A stretch of 64,000 bases of DNA from Eucalyptus grandis (taxonomy: Eukaryota; Streptophyta; Magnoliopsida; Myrtales; Myrtaceae). The position numbers and the translations under genes were made by a program. The DNA is taken from contig NC_052618.1 in NCBI RefSeq assembly GCF_016545825.1, forward strand, positions 16,071,561-16,135,560, read 5' to 3'. Below, piece after piece: positions 22,820 to 34,495 of the stretch; within the stretch, counting starts at the first letter, position 1, and every line of letters starts with the position of its first letter. Below the pieces are notes generated by a model. That model searched no databases, had not been told where the DNA came from, and worked only from the letters and a program-made list of their open reading frames with translations.

Positions 22820-24643
22820 TGCCGCGACCTCTTTTTTTTCGGCGTCCGCAATCAGGGGTGAGCGCCTAAGGAGGCTAATGGCTTAGCTAAAATTAGTTAT
22901 GCCCGGACTCTCCCAAGTCCACCAATTCGCAACTTAATGGTTCAAGTTTTTAACCTATAAATCAATTTTTAAAATGGAGTCGCAACTAATCGATTTGGGG
23001 TGGGTTGATTGGAAACCCAAGCAAAGTATCAGGAGAAATACTCATTCCTGCGCAACCAGAGAAATTAGGATCGGGGACTTGATTACACTAGTTAATCACT
23101 AATACCCTTTCGGTACCTAATCTTGTTTAAACCTTGAGGTTTTTGGATGTTCGAGGGATTTTCCATGCATTTTTGGGAGGAAAAACATTTTTGAGTCCTT
23201 TTCTAATTTTTGACACAAAATGGTTTTTTTGGGTATTTTGGAAAAAAATATAAGTCTTTTTGGCTTTTTCTGAATTTTAAGCTTTTTCAAGAATTTTTGA
23301 CCTTTTTTGGATATTGGGCATTTTTTGGAAAATATGGAATATTTTTTATTTTTTTGGAAAATAAATTATTTTTTAATGTTTTTCAATATTTTTGGAAAAT
23401 AAATTATTTTTTATTTTTCTTCATTTTTATTGGAAAATAAAACTTTTTTTTTAAATATTTTTTCAAAATAAAATATTAATTTTTTATTTATTGGAATATT
23501 ATTTTATATTAAAATAATAAAACAAAATAAAAGCGACCCGGTCGGATCCGCGTAGTGGGCCCGATTTTTTTTTTTTTTTTTTTTTATATTAAGCAAAAAC
23601 GACGCCGTGGCGGGCGTTTGGGGATGCCCGGCCCGGCCCGACAACCCGCTCCCCCGTTAAAACCCTACCCGACTCGGCTCAGGCACCGTCCCAACTCCCG
23701 TCGCCCATAGATCGCGAACCCTACCCGATTTTCCGGGTCCAAATCCGTGGCGCCAGGGATGGAAGCCTAGGCATTAAGGAGGCAACGACGGCTACAGCGG
23801 CAGCAGCAGGGACGACGGCGACTATGATGACGGCGGCGGCGGCGTAAGGCGAGGCTGCGAAGAATGGCGGGGACGACGGTGACGGGCTTTTGTTACCTTT
23901 ATTTGAACACGGGCGATGACGGCGACGGCGGGGGTCGATTACGACGGCGGCAGGCCACAGCGAGCAACAACGAAGCTGGAGGGCTCGATCTGCGACGGTG
24001 AAGAAATGGCGAACAATGACGGCGACGGCGAGACCTAGGCCCGGTCAAATCTGGCCGGAACACTCTCTCTCTCCCTCGGGTTCGCCCATCGAGCTCCCCC
24101 TTACACTTAGATCTCTCTCGAACGACTCCGGCCAACCTCAGATCTCGCCTGCTCGTCCTCGACCCCCCTTTCTAAAGTCTCTCAGTTTGGAGGTTTCGAG
24201 GATCTGCAGCCCTCGACCTTCGCCGCCTCTTTCTATCTCTCTCTCTGTTTCTCGGCTTCCTCCCTCCTCGTGGCCCCCTCGTCGACGGTGGCCCCCTCTA
24301 TTTATAGGCGAGGGGGTGGTCGGTCGGCGAGGCTCGACCTACCAGTTGGACCGCCATTTCATCCACCATCATCACCTCCTCCGGTCACGTCCCATCGACA
24401 CCAATTGCTCCTCTGCTCCATGTGTGTTGCCGTCCGTCCATCTCAGTCCGGTGTCGTGCCCCCTACTGCAATGGCACGAGGAAGAAGAAGACTCGGCTGG
24501 GCTGGGCCGAGGCCCCATGCGGAGGCAGCTTCTCTTCTTCTTTTCTTTTTTTTGTTATTTGTTTATTTATTATTCGAAAAAGATAAGACAAAATAAAATA
24601 AAATAAAACCTAACTAATTAAAAGGGAATTTTAGGCGTCAATG
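22820..24643 (-). repeat. 3' LTR of the Tat-like element (left copy)
   Basis: Starts TGCCGCGACCTC on the plus strand and ends near GGCGTCAATGA. It is homologous to 34496-36418, sharing the poly-T/A+T-rich stretch, the GC-rich segment around 23600-24000 and the terminal AATTTTAGGCGTCAA. The terminal dinucleotide at its right edge is mutated compared with the other LTR. Confidence 0.85.
24298..24307 (-). promoter_or_regulatory. LTR TATA box (left LTR)
   Basis: CTATAAATAG on the minus strand, conserved with 36051-36060 in the other LTR. Confidence 0.65.
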
Positions 24644-24661
24644 ACTACCCCTCTTTGAATG
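24644..24661 (-). other. Polypurine tract of the Tat-like element
   Basis: On the minus strand CATTCAAAGAGGGGTAG leads into the left LTR, the position expected for the plus-strand primer. Confidence 0.65.
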
Positions 24662-24879
24662 TGAGCTCGCAGAGATTGCATTCAAAGACAAACCGATGCC
24701 TAAATTTTATCCATACATGCGTAGCTGATTATATTATATTTTATTTGAAACCTATTATTCTATGCAAAAAAGAGTAATATAGCTTTACATATACTAAGAC
24801 AGATAAGAAGATACCTGTAGTTACTTATCGGGAGTGAGTGAGATAGGGTACGAACCCCGAGTTTGGCAAGTATCAAGGC

Positions 24880-25560
24880 GTCATCTTACCTGGTGATATG
24901 AGAAGGTTGCTTTTCCAAGGCTCAAACCATTCTTCGGTCGCTTGTTAAAACAATCAATGATTTGTCTAGGACCCGAACCATTCTTCGGTCGCCTATTGGA
25001 GCAATCGGTGGTTTGTCTCGGACCCGAACCATTCTTCGGTTGCCGTGACGGAAATTGCTTCTCCAAGACCCGAACCATTCTTCGGTCGCCTATTAAAACA
25101 ATCAATGGTTTGTCTAGGACCCGAACCTTTCTTCGATCGCCTTGACGGGAGATTGCTCATCCAAGACCCGAACCATTCTTCGGTCGCCTTGACGGGAGAT
25201 TGCTCCTCCAGGACCCGAACCATTCTTCGATCGCCTGTTGGAGCAATCGGTGGTTTGTCTCGGACCCAAACCATTCCTCGGTTGCCATGACGGGAAATTG
25301 TTTCTCCAGGACCCGAACCATTCTTCAGTCGCCTGTTAAACAATCAATGGTTTGTCTAGGACCCAAACCTTTCTTCGGCCGCCTTGATGGGAGATTGCTC
25401 TTCCAAGACCCGAACCATTCCTCGGTCGCTTGTTGGAGTAATCAGTGGTTTGTCTCGGACCCGAACCATTCTTTGGTCGCCTATTAAAACAATCAATGGT
25501 TTGTCTAGGACTCGAACCTTTCTTCGGTCACCTTGACAGGAGATGCATCGACCTTTCTCA
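24880..25560. repeat. Tandem repeat block A (~40-50 bp units)
   Basis: Around a dozen degenerate units built on GACCCGAACCATTCTTCGGT followed by CGCC and an alternating spacer (GGAGCAATCGGTGGTTTGTC or AAACAATCAATGGTTTGTCT or a GACGGGAGATTGC variant). Units are adjacent without unique spacers. Open frames on both strands through this block are repeat artefacts. Confidence 0.88.
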
Positions 25561-25744
25561 GGGCATCTCATTTGTGGGTGCCTGATTTGTATCAAGGACA
25601 CCAGTTAGTACCCGACCTTTCTCGGGAGATGCGCCGACCTTTATCAGGGCATCTGTTTTGTGGGGGTGTCTGACCTCTGTCAAAGACAACAGCTGGTACC
25701 CAACTTTTCTTGGGAGGATACGGCAATCTTTCTCAGGGCATCAA

Positions 25745-26545
25745 TTCTGGAAGATACCTTGGATATTTGTGAAGGTGTCCCACCTCCTGGCAATTAGGAA
25801 ATATCGAGGGCGTATCTAGGATATTCGTGAAGGTCTCTCACCTCCTGGTAATTGGGAATATCGAGGGCGTACCTGAGATATTCGTGAAGGTCTCTCACCT
25901 CCTGGTAATGGGAATATCGAGGGCGTGCCCCGCATATTCGTGAAGATCTCTCACCTCCTGGTAAATGGGAATATTGAGGACGTACATGGGATATTCGTGA
26001 AGGTCTCTCACCTCCTGGTAATTGGGAATATCGAAGGCGTACCTGGGATATTCCTGAAGGTCTCTCACCTCCCGGTAGTTGGAAAATCGAGGACGTACCT
26101 TAGATATTCATGAAGGTCTCTCACCTCCTAGTAATTGGGAATATTGAGGACATGCCTCACATATTCATGAAGGTCTCTCACCTCCTGGTAAAGGGGAATA
26201 TCGAGGACATACCTGGGATATTCGTGAAGGTTTCTCACCTCCTAGTAATGGGGAATATCGAGGGCGTACCTGGGACATTCGTGAAGGTCTCTCACCTCCT
26301 AGTAATGGGAATATCGAGGGCGTGCCTCGCATATTCGTGAAGGTCTCTCACCTCCTAGTAATGGGAATATCGAGGGCGAGCCCCGCATATTTGTGAAGGT
26401 CTCTCACCTCCTGGTAATGGGAATATCGAGGGCATGCCCCGCATATTCGTGAAAGTCTCTCACCTTCTGTTAATGGGAATATCGATGACATGCCTCGCAT
26501 ATTCGTGAAGGTCTCTCACCTCCTGGTAATGAGAATTTGAATGTA
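25745..26545. repeat. Tandem repeat block B (~53-60 bp units)
   Basis: About 14 consecutive units of ATATTCGTGAAGGTCTCTCA + CCTCCTGGTAATGGGAATAT + CGAGGGCGTACC with small variations. A frame of repeated VKVSHLLVxGNIE residues follows the repeat and is not a gene. Confidence 0.92.
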
Positions 26546-26559
26546 GCACAAGGCTTACC

Positions 26560-27060
26560 TAGATGGCCGCAGGCACTCAAAAGGGCTGGAACACTTTGGT
26601 AGCCACAAGTGTACAAAGTACTGGAATACTTGGATGAACATAAGTATTTAATGATATAATCTGGGACCACTCAGGCTGGTCCAAGTGCTAGAAAGCATAC
26701 CTGGACGGCAGTGCCAATTAAAGCAATGGAATGCTTGAACAGCTGCTATATTATTTGGGGACAACTCGGGCAGGTTGAGTGTCATGAAAGGGAAGTACCT
26801 GAACAACGGTGGGTACTTGACGATATGGGGATACCTAGACAACAGTAGGTATTCCAAGAGATACTTGATCAGTCACAAGTATCAATACTCTGGAGACAAC
26901 TCGAATAGGTCGAGTGTCAGGAAAAGGGAGTATCCGAACGATGGGAGGTACTCAAAGACAATTGGGATACCTAGACAGTTGCAAGCATCCCAAACTCAAG
27001 GGACGACTCAAATAGGTTGAGTGTCAATAAGAGAGTACCTGGACAGTGGTAGGTACTTTA
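26560..27060. repeat. Tandem repeat block C (degenerate)
   Basis: Looser repetition of GACAACTCGAATAGG, TTGAGTGTCA.GAAA, GTACCTGGACAGTGGTAGGT and GGGATACCTAGACA at intervals of roughly 110-120 bp. It is clearly related within itself but more diverged than blocks A and B. Confidence 0.7.
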
Positions 27061-30000
27061 AGACAAATAGGGATAGAGATATGCTTTCCTGGCAATATTT
27101 CTAATCTTTGAGAGTATGTTTGCTATTTGCACAATATGCACATATGATTGTATATGCTGTAAATTCATGAGCTCAAATGAGATTCATGCATGATAATTTT
27201 GTCAAGTTTACATCATCTGATTTCCACCGGGGAAGATTTAGAAAAATAACATTCATTTAGAATGTAGATGTCTTAAGCATGCCAGATGAGGGACTTTCAG
27301 TCTAAAAGGACTTTTCACTCACTCTCTTGGAAAAGGCTATCCTGATCGTTAATGCAGGATTTATAAGGACCACACTATCTCACTATCATCATGTCAACAG
27401 GGGTCCGAGTATTCTTGCAAGTGGTACGACTTTACCATTGTGAGAGGTCTTTGTTGAAATTGTGATGAAGGCTTGGTCAACGGCTCATCAAATGGGACCA
27501 TCAAGGTCGAAGCTGATGGCCAAAAATGCTGCACGATCATCTCCGAGTTTACAAGTCAAGAACCTTGCGAAAAGAGATAGAGTAATCTTGCTCGTACTTC
27601 TTCGAGTGATGTTTATAGACATATGAAATCCTACGTTAATTGAAGTGCCCTAGTCTGAAGAGACTTTTACAATGGGAATGTGATGTAGACTTGGCTCACA
27701 TGTAAGAGGGTGAGAGTTGGTGACTGTCTCAACATTTGTCACTAGTCTTTATTGTCATATGGAGTTTTTGTGGACCACAACAACTTTTTCTTAGCTGTAT
27801 TTTTGACTGGGGGGCATTGGCCTTACTTTTACCAGGCACACTGCTTTTTCATGCCCTTATTTTTTATTCCAATTCTTCAAATATGGGCATTGACCTTGCT
27901 TTTACCAGGTACACTTTGCTTTTTTATGCCCCCATTTTTTTTTCATTCTTGTTGCTTGAGAGCTAATCTTGACAAGTTCAAGCAAACGCCTTTGTTAGAC
28001 TATTGAGTCTTCATCTTTTGCTGGCGCTTCTGATTATGCTACTCAAACAGCAGTGGCTTCTACTTTGCCTCCATGTGAGGGTGAATTTACAGACTCAATT
28101 GAGTTGTACAATGGATACAAGTGTATAAAGAAAGAGCTGTTTTTCATGACTCTAGGGCACTTAAATTAACGCGAGTGTTCATGTGCAATAAAGACACTCA
28201 AAGATTGATGCAAGTGCAAGCAAGAAAATTTCTATCTCTCTTCTCACCTTGTGATGTTGCTTTGCCTCTAATCTGCCCCAGTGTGGGGTGGTTCTTGACG
28301 AGAATATGAGAGAAGCTTCACCAGTATAAGGAGCTCAAAGGGGTGAGCAATAAAATGCCTCTCACTATTTTGGTTATCGTACCATTCGCGAGAGAACTCT
28401 TTACCCTACAGTCATGGAATCTTCTGCACTCATCTCACAAGTGTATAGATGGGTGACTGTGTGTAGGATATGGCTTGCCTGTCATCATTCTAACGCGCCT
28501 CATCTAGCATGCTCAATTAATCTTGTATTCTTCACTTAGATGTCTATTCTAATAATCCTCAGTGGAATCAGTGACTTAGACAGGCAAAATCATCATGCAT
28601 AATTCATCTAGAAATGACATGCAACATTTTGAATATGATGGAGTTTGACCTCTTCAAAACAAGTGAATGGTTTTGACTCAAAAAAGACCATATTGACAAC
28701 TTTAGGGGCTAACATAATAGTGCTTCCAAATATGTTAGATTTTCAACATCAAAAGGGTTATTCGCAAATGGATGTCGATGGTTGTCCTTATTGATTAGGG
28801 ATATGACACATGAATGATCAGCCAAGGATTGGGAATCTGATCGGGCATCTATACTTTTGCCCCTACAGAAGAGAAGATGTATAAGTAGATCAATTAGTCT
28901 GGCCAAAGTTAAACTGTGAGTTGAGGCCTGAAGATTTTCTATCATTTTCTTTGGTAATTACTCAGGTCGCCATTTCGCTCAGGAAAGCCTATTAGAGTTC
29001 GACATGTCTTTCCTTGATTTGTTATCTGCACTTTTTACAGTCAGGTGATCCTGCAATAGATAAAAGGGATCATGTTAGTCAGAAGCTTTTTCAGAAGTCA
29101 AACAACTGGAAGCGATACAACATTACCCTTCACTGGTTTGCAAACGATTAAGTGGACCTGGAGTACGATGAGGACATGAAGTCTCATGTCTTCCACTTCA
29201 TCAAGTCAATTATTCTCCTTAATTGACTTATGGATGGCACGTCCCTTTACACGAAGTCAAGTGAATTCGATGTAGGTCATTTCCATATACTAGCTTGGCC
29301 AGTATTGATTTGTCAAACCTAACCATTGAGTTTAGTTCTTGAGTTGTAATGCTCCCTGTCAAATAGGGAAAATATGTCAAAAGCAGGTTCAGATAGCGGG
29401 AGTATTGGAAACGTTACCAAATTACCCTTCCCCAGAGTTTGTCTGTGTTAGCTCCTAAAGATATTTGAATGTCGATGATGGTCTCTTTATCTTGGCATAG
29501 TTCAATGTTTCCTTCAATTGGCCTTCTTCCTTTGTGACCATGTATGCATGATTGCGGTCGTTGATTCATCTTCAACGCCCTCCTTACGTGGGAATTTCTC
29601 CTTTTGTATTTAACTCTAGCATCATTGGGCAAAAGTCATGTACCTCAAGCTTTTATGGAATCTGAGATCAAAATCTCAAGCATTCTAAAGGCAATTACTC
29701 CTTGGAAGAACATGTGTCTGGAGTACGAAGTGAGGTTTCTAGGCCCTAAGTCATCATTTGAGATAAGGGGCTAGAGACTGCGTCAATTGACTAGATTTTC
29801 TCCATGTTGACAGTAGCCAATTCAAGAGGAGAAATTCATTTTCTATGCTTCTTGGCTTGTCAAAGCTGGAAATCCCATTGATGAAACCACAGCATCTAGT
29901 TGCTCAGGCATGTTGTGGGGAAAAGATGTTGCTACGACTTGAGAAGGAGTTGGGCAAGAGCAAGGTGGAGTGTACAAAGCTCTTGGGAACGGCTTGATTT

Positions 30001-30611
30001 CAACCATATGCTTGTACCTATTACATCGTATTTTCGTTTCCTGTAAGTAGAAGAGAAATGACATCATTTCTAAAATTATATTCAGAGAATAAAACTTACC
30101 TTCTTTGAAGTGGGATGATCTTTCCTACTTGCCCCAATGCCTTTTTGAAATGGTGTTTTTGAATTTGGCGAGCTCACATGATGTGCCAGTTTCAAATACC
30201 TTTTGTCACACTAAATCAAAGGGGATGATGTTCTGAAACATAAAGTGAGAGGGTTAGAAAGATAAACGTGTTTAAATTTATCATCTTGTTTTGACAAAAG
30301 CTTTTTGGTGATGAAATATTTTTTTATTTTCAAAATACGTCTTTGGGGGAGAAAGAGCATGAGGAAGCCTAGCCCTCAGTATTCTCCTTGGATGATATTT
30401 TCTTTTCATGGTTGGATAGCATCACTGGGCAAGTTTGGAGTACCGCCTCATGCTCTCAAAACAAAGTATTAGAACTGTACAATAGAGTACTTAGAATGGA
30501 AAATACAACAGTAACACACTAGAAAAGATAAGAAACATGAAATTATAAAAACAAGTAAAGCCCATGAAAACTCCTGTGTAAAGGAGTGTTTTGATAGTGT
30601 TAGTTCTAAAA
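27061..30611. other. Internal region of the Tat-like element without recognised coding
   Basis: About 3.5 kb with only short open frames (for example 29414-29632 and 29843-30067 on minus) lacking retroelement motifs. I searched by eye for DTG/DSG protease, YxDD RT and DDE integrase signatures on the minus strand and saw none. Confidence 0.55.
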
Positions 30612-31157
30612 TCAAGCGCCTTTCAGTTCCTCGCCTCCAGTAGACTCGAAGTATTCACATGAGAGGACCACTTCATTGAAGCTATGGAAGTGCAACCCAT
30701 GCAACCAACAACGATGCTTGCGAGATAAAGCCCCTATGAACAGTTTTATCATTTCTTCTTCGGCCAGTTGAGTGTAAGTTTGCATCATAAAAGCCTTCCA
30801 TCTCCTTGCGTACGCTCGGAAATCCTCCATTGGTCTTCTTCTGAAGTGAAGCAAGTTCTGACAAGGCACTTTAGTCCCAATCTGGCTTTGATACTGAAGC
30901 AGGAATGTAGAAGACAGCTCATTCCAATCTCTCATGAGGTAGATGTCTGCTGTTATGAACCATTGTAATGCAGACCCCGTAAGACTTTCTTGAAAGGCCT
31001 GAGTTGCGAATGACATTGAGCTGTGGTACCGACTCATTTCAGCGTGGAGATATTGCAAATGAGCCACGGGACAAGCTATGCCATTATACTTACGGAGATT
31101 AGGTATCCACATCTCTCTAGGGGTCATGATCCTATGAGCGCAAGACGGGCTTGACAT
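30612..31157 (-). CDS. gag-like ORF 2 of the Tat-like element
   Basis: 181 open residues. Features typical of a retrotransposon gag domain: KYNGIACPVAHLQYLHAEM near the start, then LTGSALQWFITADIYLMRDW (the A-x-x-W-F motif followed by DW), LLQYQSQIGTKVPCQNLLHF, and EDFRAYARRWKAFMMQ. The later part reads AEEEMIKLFIGALSRKHRCW. Upstream (31158-31570) the frame is interrupted. It partly repeats the layout of the gag-like ORF at 31572-32207, suggesting two gag units or a duplicated domain. No zinc knuckle was seen. Confidence 0.7.
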   Translation of the reverse strand: MSSPSCAHRIMTPREMWIPNLRKYNGIACPVAHLQYLHAEMSRYHSSMSFATQAFQESLTGSALQWFITADIYLMRDWNELSSTFLLQYQSQIGTKVPCQNLLHFRRRPMEDFRAYARRWKAFMMQTYTQLAEEEMIKLFIGALSRKHRCWLHGLHFHSFNEVVLSCEYFESTGGEELKGA

Positions 31158-31571
31158 ATCTGTTGTGGTGGTGAATTTTGCTGTTTCAGGGAAGTTGGAT
31201 TCTACCGAGATTACCCCATTGCTTCCTTCTTGGTCAGAATTTCCGAATGGGGATGAAGTACTGAAGCTATCCTCACGATTAGAGGACGACCTTAGTACTT
31301 CGTTAGGATCGTAGCAGATAAAGATGTATGCTTCCTTTTTTGACGAGCCTTCATCCCCGGATGAGAGTAGGAAACTTGATTATACGATGAATCGTCGGTT
31401 TCATTGTCGAAATAACATTTGGAAGTCCTTGGGATTGTATTCTGGAGCCGGGAAGTCTTCAGGGTTGTACTCTAGGGGATGGTAGCCTTCAAAGCTGTAT
31501 TCTTGGGAATGCTTGAAGCTTTGGTGCGGTGGTTCGTTGGCAGATGTTGCATTGATCTGCTTAGGCTTTCT

Positions 31572-32207
31572 TTACTTGGCTTTTGGTCCAGACCTTTTGA
31601 GAAAGGCCCTTCGTTTTGCCAGCTCGATTCCGTCAAGGGAAGTGAGAGACATTAGAGTTTCACTGTCTGATTTACTTTCCAGGTTGACAAGGGTCGGTAT
31701 TCTTTGGACCCTAGCTCTTGGAGTAAGCTTGAGGAGTCGTCTAGTCGTGCCCCGGTCTTGAATAGGCTCTCTGTCTTTGATCTCGTACAAAGGCTCCTTG
31801 CCTTTCCTAGTGGGAAATTTTCTAATAACAGGGTGTTGCTCAGCTGCCCATTTATTATGCAATGCTTCATTGACATGTTCCTCTCCTATCTCAGCGACTA
31901 ACAGCTCCTCGTGCTCCGCAATCATCGGCTCTTCGTAGGGCAAGGTGATGTCAGGGGTGATGTCAATATTATACTCTTGGTGAAAAACATGAATTAGTTC
32001 CCTCCAAGTTTTAAGGGGACTAATCTTTCTGATGATGTACCATCGCAAGGCAGGGCCGATCAAGCTCGATTGGTACGATTGAATCATCCTTCGAACCAGG
32101 TAGGCCTGCAAGTGGGTCTCTAGGCGGGAGGTATCAGCATACCTTTCGCATTCAGGTGCTTTGAGTTCTTCAAGAGTCTCAATGCCGGCGTAATTGGACA
32201 GGTCCAT
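31572..32207 (-). CDS. gag-like ORF 1 of the Tat-like element
   Basis: 211 open residues. The first 75 contain HLQAYLVRRMIQSYQSSLIG, PALRWYIIRKISPLKTWREL and IHVFHQEYNIDI, matching the gag capsid layout (L-x-G-x-A-x-x-W-Y, then W-x-E-L, then F-x-x-x-Y). The remainder is polar and charged (ERIPTLVNLESKSDSETLM-type sequence). Just downstream of the plant-mobile-like region on the same strand. Confidence 0.68.
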   Translation of the reverse strand: MDLSNYAGIETLEELKAPECERYADTSRLETHLQAYLVRRMIQSYQSSLIGPALRWYIIRKISPLKTWRELIHVFHQEYNIDITPDITLPYEEPMIAEHEELLVAEIGEEHVNEALHNKWAAEQHPVIRKFPTRKGKEPLYEIKDREPIQDRGTTRRLLKLTPRARVQRIPTLVNLESKSDSETLMSLTSLDGIELAKRRAFLKRSGPKAK

Positions 32208-32811
32208 GGGATTCTGCTCTTGCAGATGTCATGATGGTGTTTGAGGTAACTATAGAGTTGGGCTTAGCTTGAGTGGATTTCACTTGTCTTGAGAGTTGTT
32301 GAAGGACAATGGACATCTATCCTATGCCGTCTTCAATGTTAAAGAGGCAATTTTGTACATCATTCTGATTAGGCCCTAGTGCATGAGGCCATTCGCGAGC
32401 TATTGGTGGCCAACGATTCATAATTACCTGTTCGTTGCGAAAAAAATGAATGAGCACGAAAGTAAACAAAGATTGACCCATGGCAATGGTCTAAGCGTTT
32501 TTTTATTTATCAAAAGAGGATTTGTAGACTGCCAACTCCTAACATCTAAAACTTGAATTTGAAATGACAGAATGAAATACTAGATATTAAACAAAAATCC
32601 CTAAACAATGGGACAAAACTTTCACACTATTAACATTAAGGGGCACATGATTGTCAATTCATATGCGATGGGGAGTCTTGCGCTTGTGCAGATGCTTGCT
32701 TTCTTGGACCGGCTCTGAGGTGTGTATCCAGTCCATTCTCAAATCCCTCTCCATGAGCTCTACTTGCTCGTGCTGGTTGCTCTCGCTAATTGAGTGAGGG
32801 ACTGATGGCTT

Positions 32812-33959
32812 CTATTTTTTCGGGATACGATCGTTATGGATGTAGGACATGGAGGCGTGGTGGGCTTTTTCTTCTCCCTCAAGCCCTTCAGGTACCATGA
32901 TCCTTTTGCGATGGCACTTGTCCCAGGTTTCCTGAGTGGTAGAAATTTCGAATGCGTAGTCCCGACTTGTGTTGAAAAGAACTGAAGAGATCATCCTCTT
33001 GAAAGGCGATGGGATCTCCTGAAGGGCTCCATATTGTCGTGCCACCCGATAAGGGTGATAGAGAACGGCGCCGGTGAGGCCAAGCAACGGAATTGGGAGA
33101 TAGCGCTTGTAATCAAAGCGAGCTCTCTTTTCATGAAACCAACCAGCACACCATTGGAATGCCTCAGGATCTGGGTCTCTTAGGAAGTTTACCTAATTTA
33201 AACAGCTTTGATTGGGAATGTATGGTCCTAAAACCATAAATTTTTGTAATAGGTTTTCGAAAGCATTCGTTTCAGACGATCACATGAAGACTTGAAATTT
33301 GCTTAGGTGAGAAAAGAACCAGACTTGTAAAATTTCAGGAGAGGCTCGCATGATTTTCTCCGTTTTGTCTTTAAAACGATTAAATGACAAGAATGTTTCA
33401 GTTAAAATCATGTTGACATAATTCCCCCTCTCAAGATTTGATCAACTATCCATGCCATCTTAGGACTTATGACATTTCTTTGATGGGGGAAGATGGTGAG
33501 CCCGAAAAATGCCAGGAGGAAAATCTCACTTTTTTGGGTCATAAGCTGATTTTGGAAACATACATTCATAAATTCTAGTGGGCAGGTATTATGGTTATCT
33601 TCAAGAATTTGTATCATAGTATGGACTTTAGTTCTTAAAAGCCGCACTAACCCACGCAGCGGGATGATGCCTGTTGATGGTTTGATGAGCTTCTTCTCAA
33701 GAGGCATTCCGGTGATGATGTTGTATTCTTCTAGGGTTGGGGTTAGCTCAAACCTACCAAACATAAAAGTAACCGTCTTCGGGTACCAAAAATGTGGCAT
33801 GGCTTGTATGACTTCAGGGCGAATAGTGATATGGATCAACGATAGGAGATGACCGACTTTGGCCTTCAGACACTCTTGGGCAAACTGATCTAATTGACCC
33901 CACCATCTAAAGAGCTCCGCCTTGGGAGTAGGAATGAACTGGATATCGTCTTTCTCCAT
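32812..33959 (-). pseudogene. Plant-mobile-domain-like (DUF7745-like) region, broken
   Basis: 33959-33408 encodes 183 residues including WWGQLDQFAQECLKAKVGHL, HFWYPKTVTFMFGRFELTPT, LEEYNIITGMPL and a leucine-rich stretch. The layout (an F-x-F-x-x-x-E-L-x-P-T-L-E-E-Y signature) is typical of the plant mobile / aminotransferase-like domain carried by some plant retroelements. After stops the same domain continues at 33170-32812: AFQWCAGWFHEKRARFDYKR-type sequence, then LGLTGAVLYHPYRVARQYGA and PSPFKRMISSVLFNTSRDYA. Frame changes make it a pseudogene as read. Its role in retroelements is unknown. Confidence 0.68.
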
Positions 33960-34475
33960 CGCATATAGACTGGGACTTGAAAAGATTATCCAAAATTGCC
34001 ATGGGCCAAATAAAAAGACTGAGTAAAAGTAAAGAAATTACTTTACTTTTAAAGAAAAATGGCAAGCACAAAGACATGTGCATGGGACGTGCGGCTCGAT
34101 TTCTAACTGAGAAGGTTTGGTGAGATTAAAAGGATATCTGCCCGTCGCAGTCTCGCGTTAGCAGCATACCCTCCTAACCTCGGCTAAGAAATTCGGGAAA
34201 AAGAAAGGCAACCTCTACATCGCAGTCTTGTGTTCGAGGTTGTATCTTTCTTAACACCATCCTAGAAATCTTATGGTGGCCCAGGTCCAACGGCTGGGTT
34301 GTGTGTGCCATGTGTAGTGTTTAAAATAGTAAAGCATGCACAACAGTTTATAATCACAAGATAATCTATTTTAAGCAAAATTAAAATAAATTTCTAAGCT
34401 TTTGACCTGCATAAAAAAAAAACCTAAGTCGGTAAAGAATTTAAACAAGAAAAAAATGGCCTAAGTCTTCAAAAT

Positions 34476-34492
34476 TCCCAGCGAAGCCGCCA
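34476..34492 (-). other. Primer-binding site of the Tat-like element
   Basis: On the minus strand TGGCGGCTTCGCTGGGA begins three bases after the right LTR. It would pair with a tRNA 3' end (CCA end matching TGG). I do not name the tRNA. Confidence 0.6.
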
Positions 34493-34495
34493 AGC

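Noticed and set aside
23998..24606. Open frame of about 200 residues on the plus strand
   Set aside because: It lies inside an LTR, antisense to the element's promoter, is Ser/Pro/Arg low-complexity, and recurs only because the LTR is duplicated (36021-36381).
25745..26545. Regular short repeats that could suggest a CRISPR array
   Set aside because: Units are contiguous with no unique spacers, the locus is plant retroelement DNA, and no cas-like genes exist. It is a tandem repeat block.
28013..28320. Possible coding remnant in the Tat-like element (plus strand)
   Set aside because: Opposite to the element's coding strand, short, and without a motif; not supportable as a captured gene.
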